Part shown: in pieces, positions 11,721 to 50,800 of the stretch
Layout: each line of letters starts with the position of its first letter
Numbering within the stretch: the stretch's first letter is position 1
Assembly (NCBI GenBank): GCA_030141605.1
Contig: JAQGDQ010000253.1
Coordinates: 247,411 to 311,410 of the forward strand
DNA: 64,000 nucleotides
Reading direction: 5' to 3'
Source of the DNA: Tubiluchus corallicola
Taxonomy: Eukaryota > Priapulida > Priapulimorpha > Priapulimorphida > Tubiluchidae
Notes under the pieces: model-generated
What the model saw: only the letters and a program-made list of their open reading frames with translations
Told to the model about the DNA's origin: nothing
The model's database searches: none
Made by a program: the position numbers and the translations under genes

Positions 11721-13832
11721 CAATCTTTAAAAACTTGCTGGTTAGCTGTACGGAATAACTATACACATACGGGAAAAACAGGAAAAATAAGTAAAGATGT
11801 TTCACTTATTCCAGAAAATGTACCATTGTTATATTTACCTGACTGCAAGAAATTGTCTAGCAATCATTATAATGAGGGTTCGATTAATTCACTCAAAAAT
11901 GCAACCGAATGAACGGCTTTTGTTGACAACACATGATACGTCTTTATTGCTCATGTTTCGATGCTGCTGTTGTTTTAGTTGCACAATTGAGACTCAGTTT
12001 CCCCAGAAGCAAATCAGTTGCGGCTATTTACTCAATGATACGTGCGATGTGTGGCTTATGTCAACATTTTTGGACGACCCAAAATTATGCATTGTTACCG
12101 GACGACCAAAATGCTGGCCTTCAAAAAATGTCCCGTAGCACGTACTTGTTGTAAAAGTAAAATTTTAGATATTTTCCTTATATTGCAAGGGAATTATTCT
12201 CCCGTGACTTGCCATCAAACTTAAGCATAAAAATTAAAACAGTTATTATAGGTAAAAAATAAATGTTATGTAGACAAATAAACAAATACATCCATCTTTG
12301 CGTTCAAACCTAGAAATGTACTAAAGCTAAATTAGTTTGCAGTAAACCGATCTAAAATACTTTGGTACCTACATCACCGATCGGGCATTGCCACTATTGG
12401 AGATTATGTACGATGAGTTACTCATAGGAGAGGAAAGCTCCATTCATATCCTGTAATGTGTTGAATTTTCTTGACGTATGTGGAGATTAGCCAGGGACAT
12501 AAGATGCTAAGCAGGTACATTTTTAGAGTATGTGTTAAGAATAGTAAATTACTTGCTAATTAATGCTAATTTGCTTAACAGTCTAATTAGTGAAAACGTT
12601 TTAAAACTCATCGAATGGATCTGGCTACTTGTGCTCAATAGAACAGTTTCGCGCTCCTAAGATTTTTATTCGATTGTGCAAACCGCCAAACCACTTTTCC
12701 TGTCCTTTCTTCAAAAACTTTTTTCAAAATTATTATTTGTATCATAACTGTAGATGTATTGCAAGATAAATAAAAGATTACGTTACGTTACGTTATGTTA
12801 TGTTATGTTATGTTATGTTATGCTGTTATGCCACATCTTGCACCATAGTCTCGTAGACCTCGAAAACCATTCTGGAGAGCGACCATAGATCTTTTTGTAG
12901 ACTATACAAGCTTCGGAAGCTGTATGACCCGATTATTCATAAGCTACACACGAACTGATTCACTTCAAGCCTTTCTTTCCGTACGACAGAGGTAATGACA
13001 ACGCTGTTTTTTTAATTATTTAATAGTATTTAGTATTTGGCACAACTCAAATATGGGATTTGCTGTTTTGAGCTGTACTGTCATGTAGTTTTCCCATTTT
13101 AGACTTCAGTTTTAGTGGTTAAAAAAATCTATGGCAAACAAAAAGACAAAAGATACGACATGCAATATGTTTTCTTTAAATCAGGCGAATTTAAGACTTA
13201 CCTTTTGGAAGCTTTGAATACACCGATTTTTTCCCATGAATGTTACTTTGAACAGTAACATAACTTGAAAACTCTGTTTATTAAAGGTTTATTAGGCACA
13301 TATGTTGTAGATTCGCTAGTATATTTAGCTGCTGCTCCAGGAGGAGTCTATGCTATTCTAGTATGTTATTTGTCGAATGTTTTTATGGTAAGACTGTTTA
13401 CATTATTTTTTACATCTGTAGTTTTCGGGGAAACGCTTAAAGGCTTTCTACTGAAAGCAAACACTCAGACAACCCAGATTTATTTTAATGTTCCGATACA
13501 GATTTGTTTTGCTACTGTTCATACAGGATTTGAGTAAAGCTTAAGCTGAAGCTAAATAGCATACTGCAGTAGCTTATAGTTTGGCTTCTTGATACTGCAT
13601 TTGTCTGCTAATCTTCTTGTCATTTTTCTTAAATTCATCAAATGTTCATGTACAACTGCAAGCACATTTAAGTTAGTCATCGATACATTACACTCCAAAA
13701 ATGGAAAATACATATTAGCACGTTTTTGTAGCTAACATTGGTACGCTTTTTGTAAATGATAGAATGTCTATTGTATGTCGTGCATAAGTTGAATGTATTT
13801 ATTATACCCGTTAACTAATTTAAGCTTAGATC
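11721..13832. other. Intergenic, nothing recognised apart from a pentamer repeat
   Basis: Short plus-strand frames at 11.8-12.2 and 13.3-13.5 kb have no family resemblance or clear splice sites. Confidence 0.4.
12782..12831 (+). repeat. TTACG/TTATG pentanucleotide repeat
   Basis: Three TTACG-type units, then about six TTATG units after ATAAATAAAAGA. This may be a retroposon tail. Confidence 0.8.
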
Positions 13833-14940
13833 TTCCTCCATCGAATGTTGTTAGTCTCATCTACCTGTAACAGTGCTCTCGCTCACGAGGCATAATAACT
13901 CGCTATTCTTATCAACGATAGACAAATAGTGACCATAACTGATTACGAGGGCAGAATGCTATCGCACTATCTGACTTATAGTGAAATTCATTTGGTTGAG
14001 GGTCACGTCATCTAAAGTTTAATGTTCGTTTATCATAATATCTCGCTTTTCCCTAGAATGGCATTCACTGTAGAGATTACTTTAGTCAGTTACAAAGGGG
14101 CGCATTTATTAATAGGTTAGGTTAACCAGATTGTATCCAGGGGCGCCAAATTTTAAGAGGCATCAAGTTTTTGGCCGCCCAATGTTAAAAAGTTATTATT
14201 CTCCTGGGAAAACGTGTATCCTTTCATATTCCTACAAAACGCTATTTTGTAACACATCACAGACAGTTACATAACCCGCTTTTATATAAAAGACATATAA
14301 TAAACAAGTAAAAAATATTGCATAGAAGGTAGTACACCACAACCAGCTACGCGATCTTTTTAGATATAGCAGCTAAGAAATGTATGTACAGTGATTTAGT
14401 AATAGCTACCTGACGCTGATACACCACAAGTAATTGTGCAAATTTATAAACTATCATATTTTCCATAATAGATTATAGAGATGGTCGAGACTGAAGTATT
14501 AGCTTAGGGTCTAATACGTCTCTGCAGTACAGATGGATTATTGTACTTTAACGTTTAATAATGAATTCTTTGCACGGGAAATCTAACGATCATAAAACGT
14601 CCAAAATAACCTTACCAGGTAATATAAATAAGCAAAATATGATGAACAAACTGCTGCAACTCATGATAGTATACATATTTTAGTATATTATCCAAGAACA
14701 GAATATACTGGAACTCTGTAAACATGTAATTTATATCCCAACACACTACTTTCTGACGCCCAAGTCTGCGAAACTTCAACTACCTGCACGACAAGTACGA
14801 ATAACTTATTACATGATTAGCCATGCGAATACTTTCAACTACAATATTCTTCATCCTATTCATGCGAAAAGCTGCATGATCCTTTGGCCAATCACATTGG
14901 ATGTCCTTAAACTGTAACACTGTAACGTCTTGAAGGGGAA
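13833..14940 (+). repeat. Old segmental duplication, copy 2 (with insertion)
   Basis: Collinear with 11000-11720; longer because a dispersed repeat (14138-14525) is inserted. Confidence 0.65.
14138..14525 (+). mobile_element. Dispersed repeat with CAGGGGCGCC end, copy 1
   Basis: Clearly related to the reverse complement of 46505-46843 (shared CTTTTATATAA, TAATACACCACAAGTA, AGAGATGG blocks). hAT-like end; no duplication recognised. It is inserted inside one arm of the old duplication described at 13833-14940. Confidence 0.5.
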
Positions 14941-14960
14941 ACTTACCTCAAGTAGATTAC

Positions 14961-15419
14961 TACCGTATTTTCCCGTGTATAAAAGACCCTTGTGTATAAG
15001 AGACCCCTTCAATTTTTAGGCAAAAATTCTGGAAAAAAGTTTTTTCAGACGGACATTTTTAGAGGGTAAAGTACAACTTTTTTCAACTCAGTGCGGTACT
15101 GAAAACAAAATAAAACCAGTTAATGTGTTGTAGAAAAAGAGTACTGGTATATATTAAAGTGCGTACCTGCAAACCTGTAACAGGAAAAGAGAAAACGAGG
15201 AGATAATGCCTGTGTCACGATGCTTGTATTGCTTACAACCGCTTCATAGTCGAACGCGACACGCAAAACAGTTGTAGAGCACTTATTTCTTTAAAATCAT
15301 TAGTGTCACAATTTATGCATCTTATTGAAAAGACTTACTCCCATGTATAAGAGACCCCCTATTTTTAAAGTGAAAATTCTGAGCAAAAAAGGGTCTCTTA
15401 TACACGGGAAAATACGGTA
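14961..15419. mobile_element. TIR element with TACCGTATTTTCCCGTGTAT ends
   Basis: 459 bp; about 30-bp inverted ends including TATAAGAGACCC, repeated again subterminally. Flanked by ATTAC on both sides (14956-14960, 15420-15424). A TA duplication inside the ends is an alternative reading. No coding frame. Confidence 0.7.
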
Positions 15420-15424
15420 ATTAC

Positions 15425-16437
15425 CATTGCATCGTGCTGCCATCTGCAGTGTACAATTGAGTTGATTAGTTCCTCTTGCAAACATGCAATTTTAAGTTGC
15501 AATGCTTTTAGAGTTTTAGTTTGCTCGTACACCAAAACTACAATGTTAACGCGTAGTCGTAAGCAAGATAATTTAAATATGAAAACAAGAAAATTAATCA
15601 TTAATCAGCTAAATTTACTGATTGATGTTAGGACAGAAAGATGTGAAACACGTTAAAGTAATTTCTACAGTGTGTTTGTTTTAACTTAATAATTAACACA
15701 ACATGTATTGTAACATTTTTTATTTAAACTGCATAATAATCTATACAACGGTATAACAGCATTATTAAAATAGCAAGCCTACGCTAAATGCTCTATAACA
15801 CAAAAAACGCCTTTAAAGTAGGAAAGTTGTGACAATTTGCCAGCAAATTGTTGTAGTACAGATTATTGGTAGACATACAATTTAAAGATAATCTCCAGGT
15901 TCAAGTTCGTAAATAGATGTTGCGTTTACAATACGTTTAGAAATGAGAATAAAGTTATGAAATCACAACTATGAAATCCGGAGCTGAAGAAATCCTTGTG
16001 TTGCAAAATACTACGTGAAATATTATAATTACTTTATGGTGAGCACCGGTTAGTGCATTAAACATAGTCAAGGAAGAACAACATAAATGCAAAGAACGAA
16101 CTGTGTAGAGCTACACATTTAACAATGGGCAAAAGAGGAAAATAAAATGTCAAAATTACAGAAACCAAGTAACCGCAAGTGACCCGTAAAAACAACATTA
16201 TAGTCTATTTGTAGGATGTCTCATCAACGAAAATTAGTAGTTTTTATTAACTGATTAAGCTTTTTTATGTTTCTAACTACTTACAGACAGCTCAATATTT
16301 TAATTATCTCTACTTACGATCACAAGGCCAAATTGCTCCAAATTTAACTTATAGCTAACTCAATGAAACTATTTGTGTAGTAAAATTACTGTAGGGAAAA
16401 ATAACATCTACAGTGAGCAATTGGTTTATGAGACGTC
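15425..16437. other. Spacer downstream of the LRRK1-type gene, nothing recognised
   Basis: AT-rich, with no supported frame. Confidence 0.45.
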
Positions 16438-16443
16438 TTTATT
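16438..16443 (-). promoter_or_regulatory. Candidate polyadenylation signal of the LRRK1-type gene
   Basis: AATAAA on the minus strand about 100 nt downstream of the stop codon, the first such hexamer after the reading frame closes. Position and strand fit; cleavage has not been shown. Confidence 0.45.
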
Positions 16444-16543
16444 TGCCTTGTTCTTTGAGTAAAAGTTACCAAAACGAGTTTTGGTATTAGATCTGTTGGA
16501 CCCCATGTTATTGCTGGTCACTTTTTACTTAAGCATCCTTATT

Positions 16544-43275
<26,732 letters not shown>

Positions 43276-43919
43276 CTGAAAAATAAAAACGTAAGTATGT
43301 CTAAATGCACTGTTAAAAGTTCAAAATGTCCATAAATTAATAACAATTAGTTACGGCTTAATTGAATAATCTTTAAATAATTAAAATTTAATTAAAAAAA
43401 TTAAATCATCTTTAATTAACAAATACTAACAAAGCAACTGCAGCCTTTTGGAGAGGTATGAATAGAAGTCACGTTTGTGCAGCAATTTGCTATAGCAATT
43501 CATATTCAATTTCCGTGAATATAGCGAATATCTTAGTTATTTCTTAGTAATAGTCATGTTAATCTTGTCTCACACACCAATACTAAACGCACTTACACGT
43601 ACTAATCCGAAAACACTGCGAAAGCCAAACAAATAATGCACTCTAGGCGAATTAGAACAGCTTCTAACGTATCGTAACTTTCACTGAATGTGCTGTTCAA
43701 AGGTCGCCATAAATCGAACATTTGCTGGATTGATTGGTGACATTCAGCGTAGTGTACGTGATCTTTGTACTACTTAGCCAAAATATCAAAATGATTAATG
43801 AAATGATGAGAGCGCATGCTACTTGGAAACGTACATATAATGGTGATTTTCATGTGAATTATGAATTTATTCCACAGCAACTCAAACATACATATAAATT
43901 GATATAACATTGAAAAAAA
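43276..43919. other. Upstream region of the LRRK1-type gene
   Basis: Should hold the 5' UTR intron and perhaps the promoter; no TATA or other element could be assigned. Confidence 0.35.
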
Positions 43920-44375
43920 TAAATAAACTATGCGAGTTACTGTGAGGAGGGGGAAGGAGCATTGAGCTTTCGAGTCCTCCTCCAGATAAGTGAAACAATA
44001 GACAATTAACATTACATTTTCATCAGTTATAGCATACATTAGAACAAAATAAGTTTTATTAGTAACTTAAGATCAGGATGACTAAAATTGTGAGTTAATT
44101 ATACCGTTGTAGTAGGTAATTCTTTGATGCTTTTTAATTGATAAAGATCTTAAAAGAGTTTTCATTTCATGCGGAATTGATGACCATATTTTAATAGCAT
44201 TATATTTAGATGACTGTTTCATTATATTTGTTTTTGGAAGGAGGAGTACATAGTTTCCGACTGAATATCTTGTGTAATGATCATGTTGATTTGAAACTGG
44301 ACTAAAGTATGACTGAAAAGCTGGTGGAAGTAGTGAATTATGATACTGATACATGAAATGAAGACAACGTACCAT
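43920..44375 (-). mobile_element. LINE fragment: C-terminus of reverse transcriptase plus 3' UTR
   Basis: The frame 44082-44375 reads MVRCLHFMYQYHNSLLPPAF, then DHYTRYSVGNYVLL and KIWSSIPHEMKTLL. This is the typical C-terminal tail of CR1/L2/Jockey-type LINE ORF2 (TR..N..LP......SI...G...WN.LP). A G/C-rich hairpin-forming stretch follows in the 3' UTR (about 43945-44000). Clade assignment is from memory of the motif only. Confidence 0.65.
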
Positions 44376-44546
44376 GGACTACTTAATGGACCTTCAAAAT
44401 ATTTACTAAAGTGAATAATGAACGAGTGGGGGAAATTTTAGGCCTGCCTGTCTTACTGGACTGGTAGCTCAGGTGGTACAGCACGGGAGTACTAATACCA
44501 AGTCTGGGGTTCAGTATCCGCAAGAGGTAATAATTGGCAAAATAAA

Positions 44547-45035
44547 TAACAATCTTCTTCTTCTTCCCAGCTTTTCCCTATGCGGGGTCGCCGTTGTGAA
44601 TGAGTCTTCTCCAAGCATTCCTGCTGTTGACCATCTCTTCATTTATGTTCTTCTCTCTAAGGTCTCTATTAATACATTCAATCCATCTCCGCTTGGGTCG
44701 TCCTCTTCTTCTATTTCCCAGCACTTCCATTTCCATGACCTCCCTTCCCACATGATCCTCACCGACTCTTCTTTTCAGGTGTTCATACCATCGCAATCTT
44801 GCGAGGCTTCCACTACTTTTACTGTTCCTCTGATATTATTATTTCTAATTTATCTCTTCTTGTTATTCCTACCATTCATCTCAACATCCTCATCTCCACC
44901 ACACCCATTTTCTTCTCTTCGGTCTTCTTTAGAGAAGCTGTTTCCAGCCCATAGATTAGAGTGGGTCTGACCACTTCTTTGTGGACTTTACCTTTAAGTC
45001 TCACCGACTCATTCATAGAAGGTTTTGGCGCAGTT
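44547..45035 (-). mobile_element. Non-LTR retrotransposon 3' fragment (RTE-like reverse transcriptase end)
   Basis: Minus-strand frame reads MRWYEHLKRRVGEDHVG, then RRRGRPKRRWIECI and [12 protein letters not shown], the usual C-terminal end of many LINE reverse transcriptase ORFs in animals. 13-bp duplication TTGGCAAAATAAA at 44534-44546 and 45036-45048. 5' truncated. It keeps the roughly 108-bp segment missing in the copies at 49.0 and 56.8 kb. Confidence 0.82.
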
Positions 45036-45095
45036 TTGGCAAAATAAACCACAATGGTTTATAAACTCTGGCAATCACAGTCATTAATAATACAT

Positions 45096-45726
45096 GTCGC
45101 TTATTGTACCGAGTACGCGATTGTAGTATTATGTGATCCATTCAATTGTCAGTCTACTACACTAAAGTACTGAATTAGTCTATGCTGCCATCTACAGTCG
45201 TTGTTTTACTCAAACTGTACAAAGTTTGTCAGAGATTGATTTTTGTTTCTAAATATTGTTTCCTTTTGCTTTTATAGATAGTCATTAATCAGAGTAATTA
45301 GATTGTTAATTTCATGCTTTAATTCTGGATCTAACTCTCTTATTCAAGTTTAAATAGAGAAAAATTATAACATTATAACACAGCTTTCTGTAAACCAATA
45401 TCCTTTATTCCGTTATCAAAGAAGCCAAGTAGATTTTGGTTTGACTAGTAGTCTGGTAGTCTGTAGAGTATAGGTGACCTTTCCATTTATGGTATGTATG
45501 CATGAATTTAATGTACCTTCCAATAGGAACTTGTATGTCTGGTCATGTGATTACAGCTTTACTCTCTCAGGCATGCAAGTTTCAGTTGATCTACAGACAG
45601 CATTTAGAAAGGATGCAAAATTTCTACTGTAAAATATTATATTGCTAACTTTATGACTGTTTGTTCAATTTTATGGTCTGTGAACATTGTATACGTTTTA
45701 CAATAAAATGATTGAAAATTTCTGCA
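45096..45726 (-). repeat. Dispersed 0.6-kb repeat, copy 2
   Basis: Inverted partner of 7278-7890. Its end begins 48 bp after the LINE fragment's target duplication. Confidence 0.8.
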
Positions 45727-46504
45727 ATACATGTATAATCATTGTAACTGGTTCATTACAACTGCATTCAAGGGAATGATACGCGTATAATTATACCAAC
45801 ACAATAAACATATATAAAAGCAACAAAAGTTATACTAATAATCACAATAACATTGACAACTCAAAGTTATTGTAAGTTCAAATTTACAAACAAAAATCAG
45901 AACAAGGTCTTACAGTTACGTTAAAATACGTTACGAACAACTGATAGCCAGTCAGAGTGGCTAAAGAAAGCATTTCTCAACTGAGAAATAAAATACAACG
46001 TGTCGGAATGGTTTCTATAAAACTGTATTCTACAATTTTACAACACTAATTTGTGGAGAAAGCTAGTTCAGTCAAAGAGGATAGAATAAGTCATCATTTT
46101 ACTTGTGATTTTACGGTCAACATGCTTGAAAACTGTTGAGGTTATCAATATCTGCACATTCAGATGATCCTGACACACTCATATTTGCAAAAAATGGAAA
46201 TTGTCATACAGTGAGAAATTTGAACACAACACAATGAGCGTTAGATACAAGAAAATTACACTTCTCAGTGTGAAAAATGAAGTTGTATAACTAGAATCAG
46301 TAATATACACATGATGTGGAGCATCAACAACTTCAATTTTATTATAACTTGCTTTGGTCATTTAAAACACATTATATTCAAAGTACATTAATAGATTATT
46401 CGAAAGGAGATTCAAATGTTTTGCTAAAAAGGCTATAAAGCATGTTAATGATTATCTGTCAAGCTGCATTTTAAATCAGTTTGCAATTCATGTATAGACA
46501 GATA
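45727..46504. other. Non-coding, nothing recognised
   Basis: AT-rich, no frame of note. Confidence 0.4.
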
Positions 46505-46843
46505 CAAGGGCGTACCAAGACTTTACGACGCTCTAGGCTGATAGTTCTGTCCAGCCCATCTCTATTGTGGTTGCTTATGTAATGAGCAAGTGAAACAAAT
46601 ACTTGTGGTGTATTAGAAACATATTGACCTAGTTTCGACGTGGCCACTATTAATTACATGTATTTGCATAGCGCTTATAATCAATTGTTCGTGATGTGGC
46701 ACTTATATAAAAGCTGAACTCAGTAACTGCCTGTGGTGTGTTATAAAACGCGCCCTTTGCATGAATATGAAAGTACAAACATTTTCTGAGGAGAATAAGA
46801 ATTTTTTCTAAAATGTGACACCCTTCAAACGTTGGCGCCCCAG
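46505..46843 (-). mobile_element. Dispersed repeat with GGGGCGCC end, copy 2
   Basis: Inverted relative to 14138-14525. Ends CAAGGGCGTACC / GGCGCCCCAG are imperfect inverted repeats of hAT type; no clear target duplication. Confidence 0.5.
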
Positions 46844-47817
46844 CCTAGTTAGCCTATTGTTTAAAACTCCACAGGTCGTCTGCGATATACAGTTGTTTCA
46901 ACACTTTGACCTAAAATAAAAAAAACATTATAAATGGGAGCCATGCAAAGAAAACAACAAGACAATTAACACAAAAGAAAATAAACGCCGCCGTTAAAGG
47001 GCAAGAAAAGTCTTTATTTATGTAGAGCAAAAAATTCCTCTTGCATTTTGTTTTACCTGCACAGTGCCTTATTGCGCACTGAACTTGTAATATCAGTAAC
47101 GATGTTTAAAATGTGTAAATTTGTACTCCTGCGATGACCGTTATTGGTTTAGCTATTTTAAAAGTAGATCGTCTGATAACAAATTTACATACAATTGCGC
47201 AGGGTTTCAAAAAAGAATCAGAGTATTTGTAGCACATTCTCACAAACTAAGCATCAATAATTGTCAATGATCAGTAATATGTTTTTGGTGAGTCAGTGGT
47301 GCACACTGGGAAGATAAGTCAGCGACGTTTTACAAGTTGGCTCGAACATTTTAACTTACTAAGGTTTTTATTTTCTAGTTACAAAGTCTTTCAAGCAGGT
47401 AAGTGTAATGCTAAGTAACATAACTTTGTATAGAAAAATTTTGGGACATACTTTAAATTGCCTTAAAACGCAAGATATCATTTGTTTGCAAGTCCTTGGT
47501 ACAAACTGGTACCTTTCATGTCTGAAGTTAAAGTTTCTGCTATAAAAGTAGTTTTAGCAAAAGAAACGTTTGCGTGGTATTTAGGCAATGTAGTCTTGTA
47601 GACATATTGGTCGTACATGTCTACTTATATATTATAATATCCTTGAGTGTACAGTATGCACATAATTCAGTCTACCTGAAAAGTTTAACCTCTCACAATT
47701 CCGGAGGAACACCAACAGGTACCTTCTATTAATATATTATGTACTAACAAATCAGATATCCGACTTCTACTTCTCTGGACGTGTTCACTTCTTCGTCTTT
47801 ACACTACACAGCCTTAC
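46844..47817. other. Non-coding, possible 3' UTR of the collagen-like gene
   Basis: A minus-strand AATAAA near 47368 could serve that gene if its last exon is at 47818-47849. Confidence 0.3.
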
Positions 47818-50800
47818 TTAGGATGGCCATTGGCCTTGTTTACGGCAGGCTGTGTAAAAAAATTGCAAAAGGCACTAAATCGTCAAATGGTGGCATAAAA
47901 GAGACGTAATGTATAGCTCCTTACCTGGAATCCCAGGATGGCCTACATGACCTGGTGGGCCTGGAAATCCTTGAACACCTGGAGGTCCTTGAATTCCAGG
48001 TGGACCTGGAACTCCTGGAGGACCATGAGGTCCTTTTACACCTGGAGCACCAGGCGGACCAGGATGGCCCTTTTCACCTGGGTGACCCTTATCTCCCTTT
48101 GCACCAGGATGTCCTGGTGCACCATGTTTTCCGTCTTTACCTGGCGTTCCATCTGTCCCTGGTGTGCCAGCTTCTCCTGGTGTGCCGTCTGTTCCTGGAG
48201 GACCTGAGTCACCCTGAGGTCCAGGTGAACCAGTTTTTCCGTGAATACCTGGTGCACCCGTATGGCCTTTTTCACCAGGTGCACCAGCAGGACCTGTTGC
48301 CCCAGGAGAGCCTGCTGGGCCAGGTACACCTGGGTGACCTTTATCTCCCTTTGGACCTTCTGGACCAGCTGGTCCAGGTGCCCCATCATGACCGTCCATG
48401 CCTGGGTCACCAGTCTGACCTTTCATTCCTCTAGATCCACTAGGTCCCTCTGGACCAGGCGGTCCTATTGGACCAGGTCGACCACGTGGTCCTGTAGGCC
48501 CCGGTGGACATCTACAATCTGTTTTAAAGTACACAGGTTACAGTAAATGTGTGACAATATATCTGATTATGTTGGCAACTTCATCGCCAATTGCTTTTAT
48601 TACCATTAGGGGTGAGCATTCTCCATAAGAGGCGAATTTCGAATCAAATCGAATTTTTGACTTTTGAACTTGAATCAAACCGAATTTCAAGATTTCGAAT
48701 CCGAATCGAATTCGCATTCAGTTTTATTGCTTTTCGAATAAATTTTCGAATCATAAATAAAAGGCAATCTCGCAAAAGTCGTGGCTTCATTTTGTTGCGC
48801 AACAAAAACACTAATAATTTGTTTGAAGACGTGCACAGAATTCGCAGCTAAACTGTACTGACTGCATGCTGTCTCAAACGCTTTATTGATGAAGAATCTA
48901 TCTAGTTAAAGTTGTGAAATGTTCGAATCCATACTTTTGGGAAATGAATACGAATTTCGAATTGAATACAAATTAAAAAACAATCATTCGAATCGAATTC
49001 AAACCTAGCCACTGGGGGGGGGGCAAGCCAGCCCAACTCAGTGCCGGTCCCAAGCCCGGATAAATAGGGAGGGTTAGGGTCAAGAAGGGCATCCGCCTGT
49101 AAAAACTGCGCCAAAACCTTCTAAGAATGAGTCGGTGAGACTTGAAGGCAAAGCCCACAAAGAAGTGGTCAGACCCGCTCTAATCTATAGGCTGGAAGCA
49201 GCTTCTCTAAAGAAGACCGAAGAGAAGAAAATGGGTGTGGTTGAGATGAGGATGTTGAGATGGATGGTGGGAATAACAAGAAGAGATTAAATTAGAAATA
49301 ATAATATCAGACGAACAGTAAAAGTAGTGGAAGCCTCGCAAGATTGCGATGGTATGGACACCTGAAAAGAGAGTCGGTGAAGATCGTGTGGGAATTGAAG
49401 ACGTAAATGAAGAGATGGTCAACAACAGGAATGCGTTAAGAAGACTCATTCACAACGGCGACCCTGCATAGGGAAAAGCTGGGAAAAGAAGAAGATTCGA
49501 ATCGAATCGAATTCAAACGTCGATTTCGATTCTTACGTTTGATGCTTACACCTAATTACCAGGAATTATTTAAAATTCATACTCTTTTCATTATCAAGTG
49601 CGTAGGGAGATTATTAAGTGGCTAGTGTGTCAAACAGCCACATTAAACTTAATTGTTAATGCGCAAATTGAATTAAATTACTAATTATTTCTTAAACTCT
49701 GATTTAAAATAGACAGGAAAATGTTTCAGTTGACAATTTGACAGTTATTCTGTGCTTTCACACTACGTGATTTCCTAAACCACCTTTAAAATTTAAATCC
49801 ACAAGCATAAAACAGAAGAGCCAAGCTACGAAATGAATATGCACTACGGTACGAACAGTAAAGTAGACATAATTTTGTAATTAGGAAGCCATTGCCAATT
49901 AACCAAGCGCAAGAAGCCATTCAGTGGCCAAAGGCGCTAAGGTATGTGTACTTTCGAAAAGTAAAAAAAAACGAGAAGGATGGGGGTAGGTAGAAGTTGG
50001 CGCATGATTCATACGCTAAGCGCACATACTACCTTAGTGCAGGGACGGAGCTTGTTGCATGACACATATGCTAAGCGCACATACTACCTTAGTGCAGGGG
50101 CGGAGCTTGTTGCATGACACATATGCTAAGCGCATTTACTACCTTAGTGCAGTGGCGGAGCTTGTTGCATGACACATATGCTAAGCGCACATACTACCTT
50201 AGTGCAGGGGCGGAGCTTGTTGCATGACACATATGCTAAGCGCACATACTACCTTAGTGCAGGGGCGGAGCTTGTTGCATGACACATATGCTAAGCGCAC
50301 ATACTACCTTAGTGCAGGGACGGAGCTTGTTGCATGACACATATGCTAAGCGCACATACTACCTTAGTGCAGGGGCGGAGCTTGTTGCATGACACATATG
50401 CTAAGCGCATTTACTACCTTAGTGCAGTGGCGGAGCTTGTTGCATGACACATATGCTAAGCGCACATACTACCTTAGTGCAGGGGCGGAGCTTGTTGCAT
50501 GACACATATGCTAAGCGCACATACTACCTTAGTGCAGGGGCGGAGCTTGTTGCATGACACATATGCTAAGCGCACATACTACCTTAGTGCAGGGGCGGAG
50601 CTTGTTGCATGACACATATGCTAAGCGCACTTACTACCTTAGCCCAGGACAAAAGCACCGATATATTTAATTCACCGATGATGCGACTTCTACCGTGGAT
50701 TTTTCATTTGAAATTTGAAAGATTAATAATTTAACTTAATTCAAGTTATGCAAAATTTAATTTACTAAAATGGCTGATAACAGTTTTAAAATATCTCAGG

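Noticed and set aside
11797-12154. Plus-strand Cys-rich overlapping frames
   Set aside because: No family resemblance; two frames overlap and neither has convincing splice sites.
47938-48546. Long plus-strand frames opposite the collagen exon
   Set aside because: They are antisense shadows created by the repetitive Gly-Pro codons; only the minus frame gives strict Gly-X-Y.
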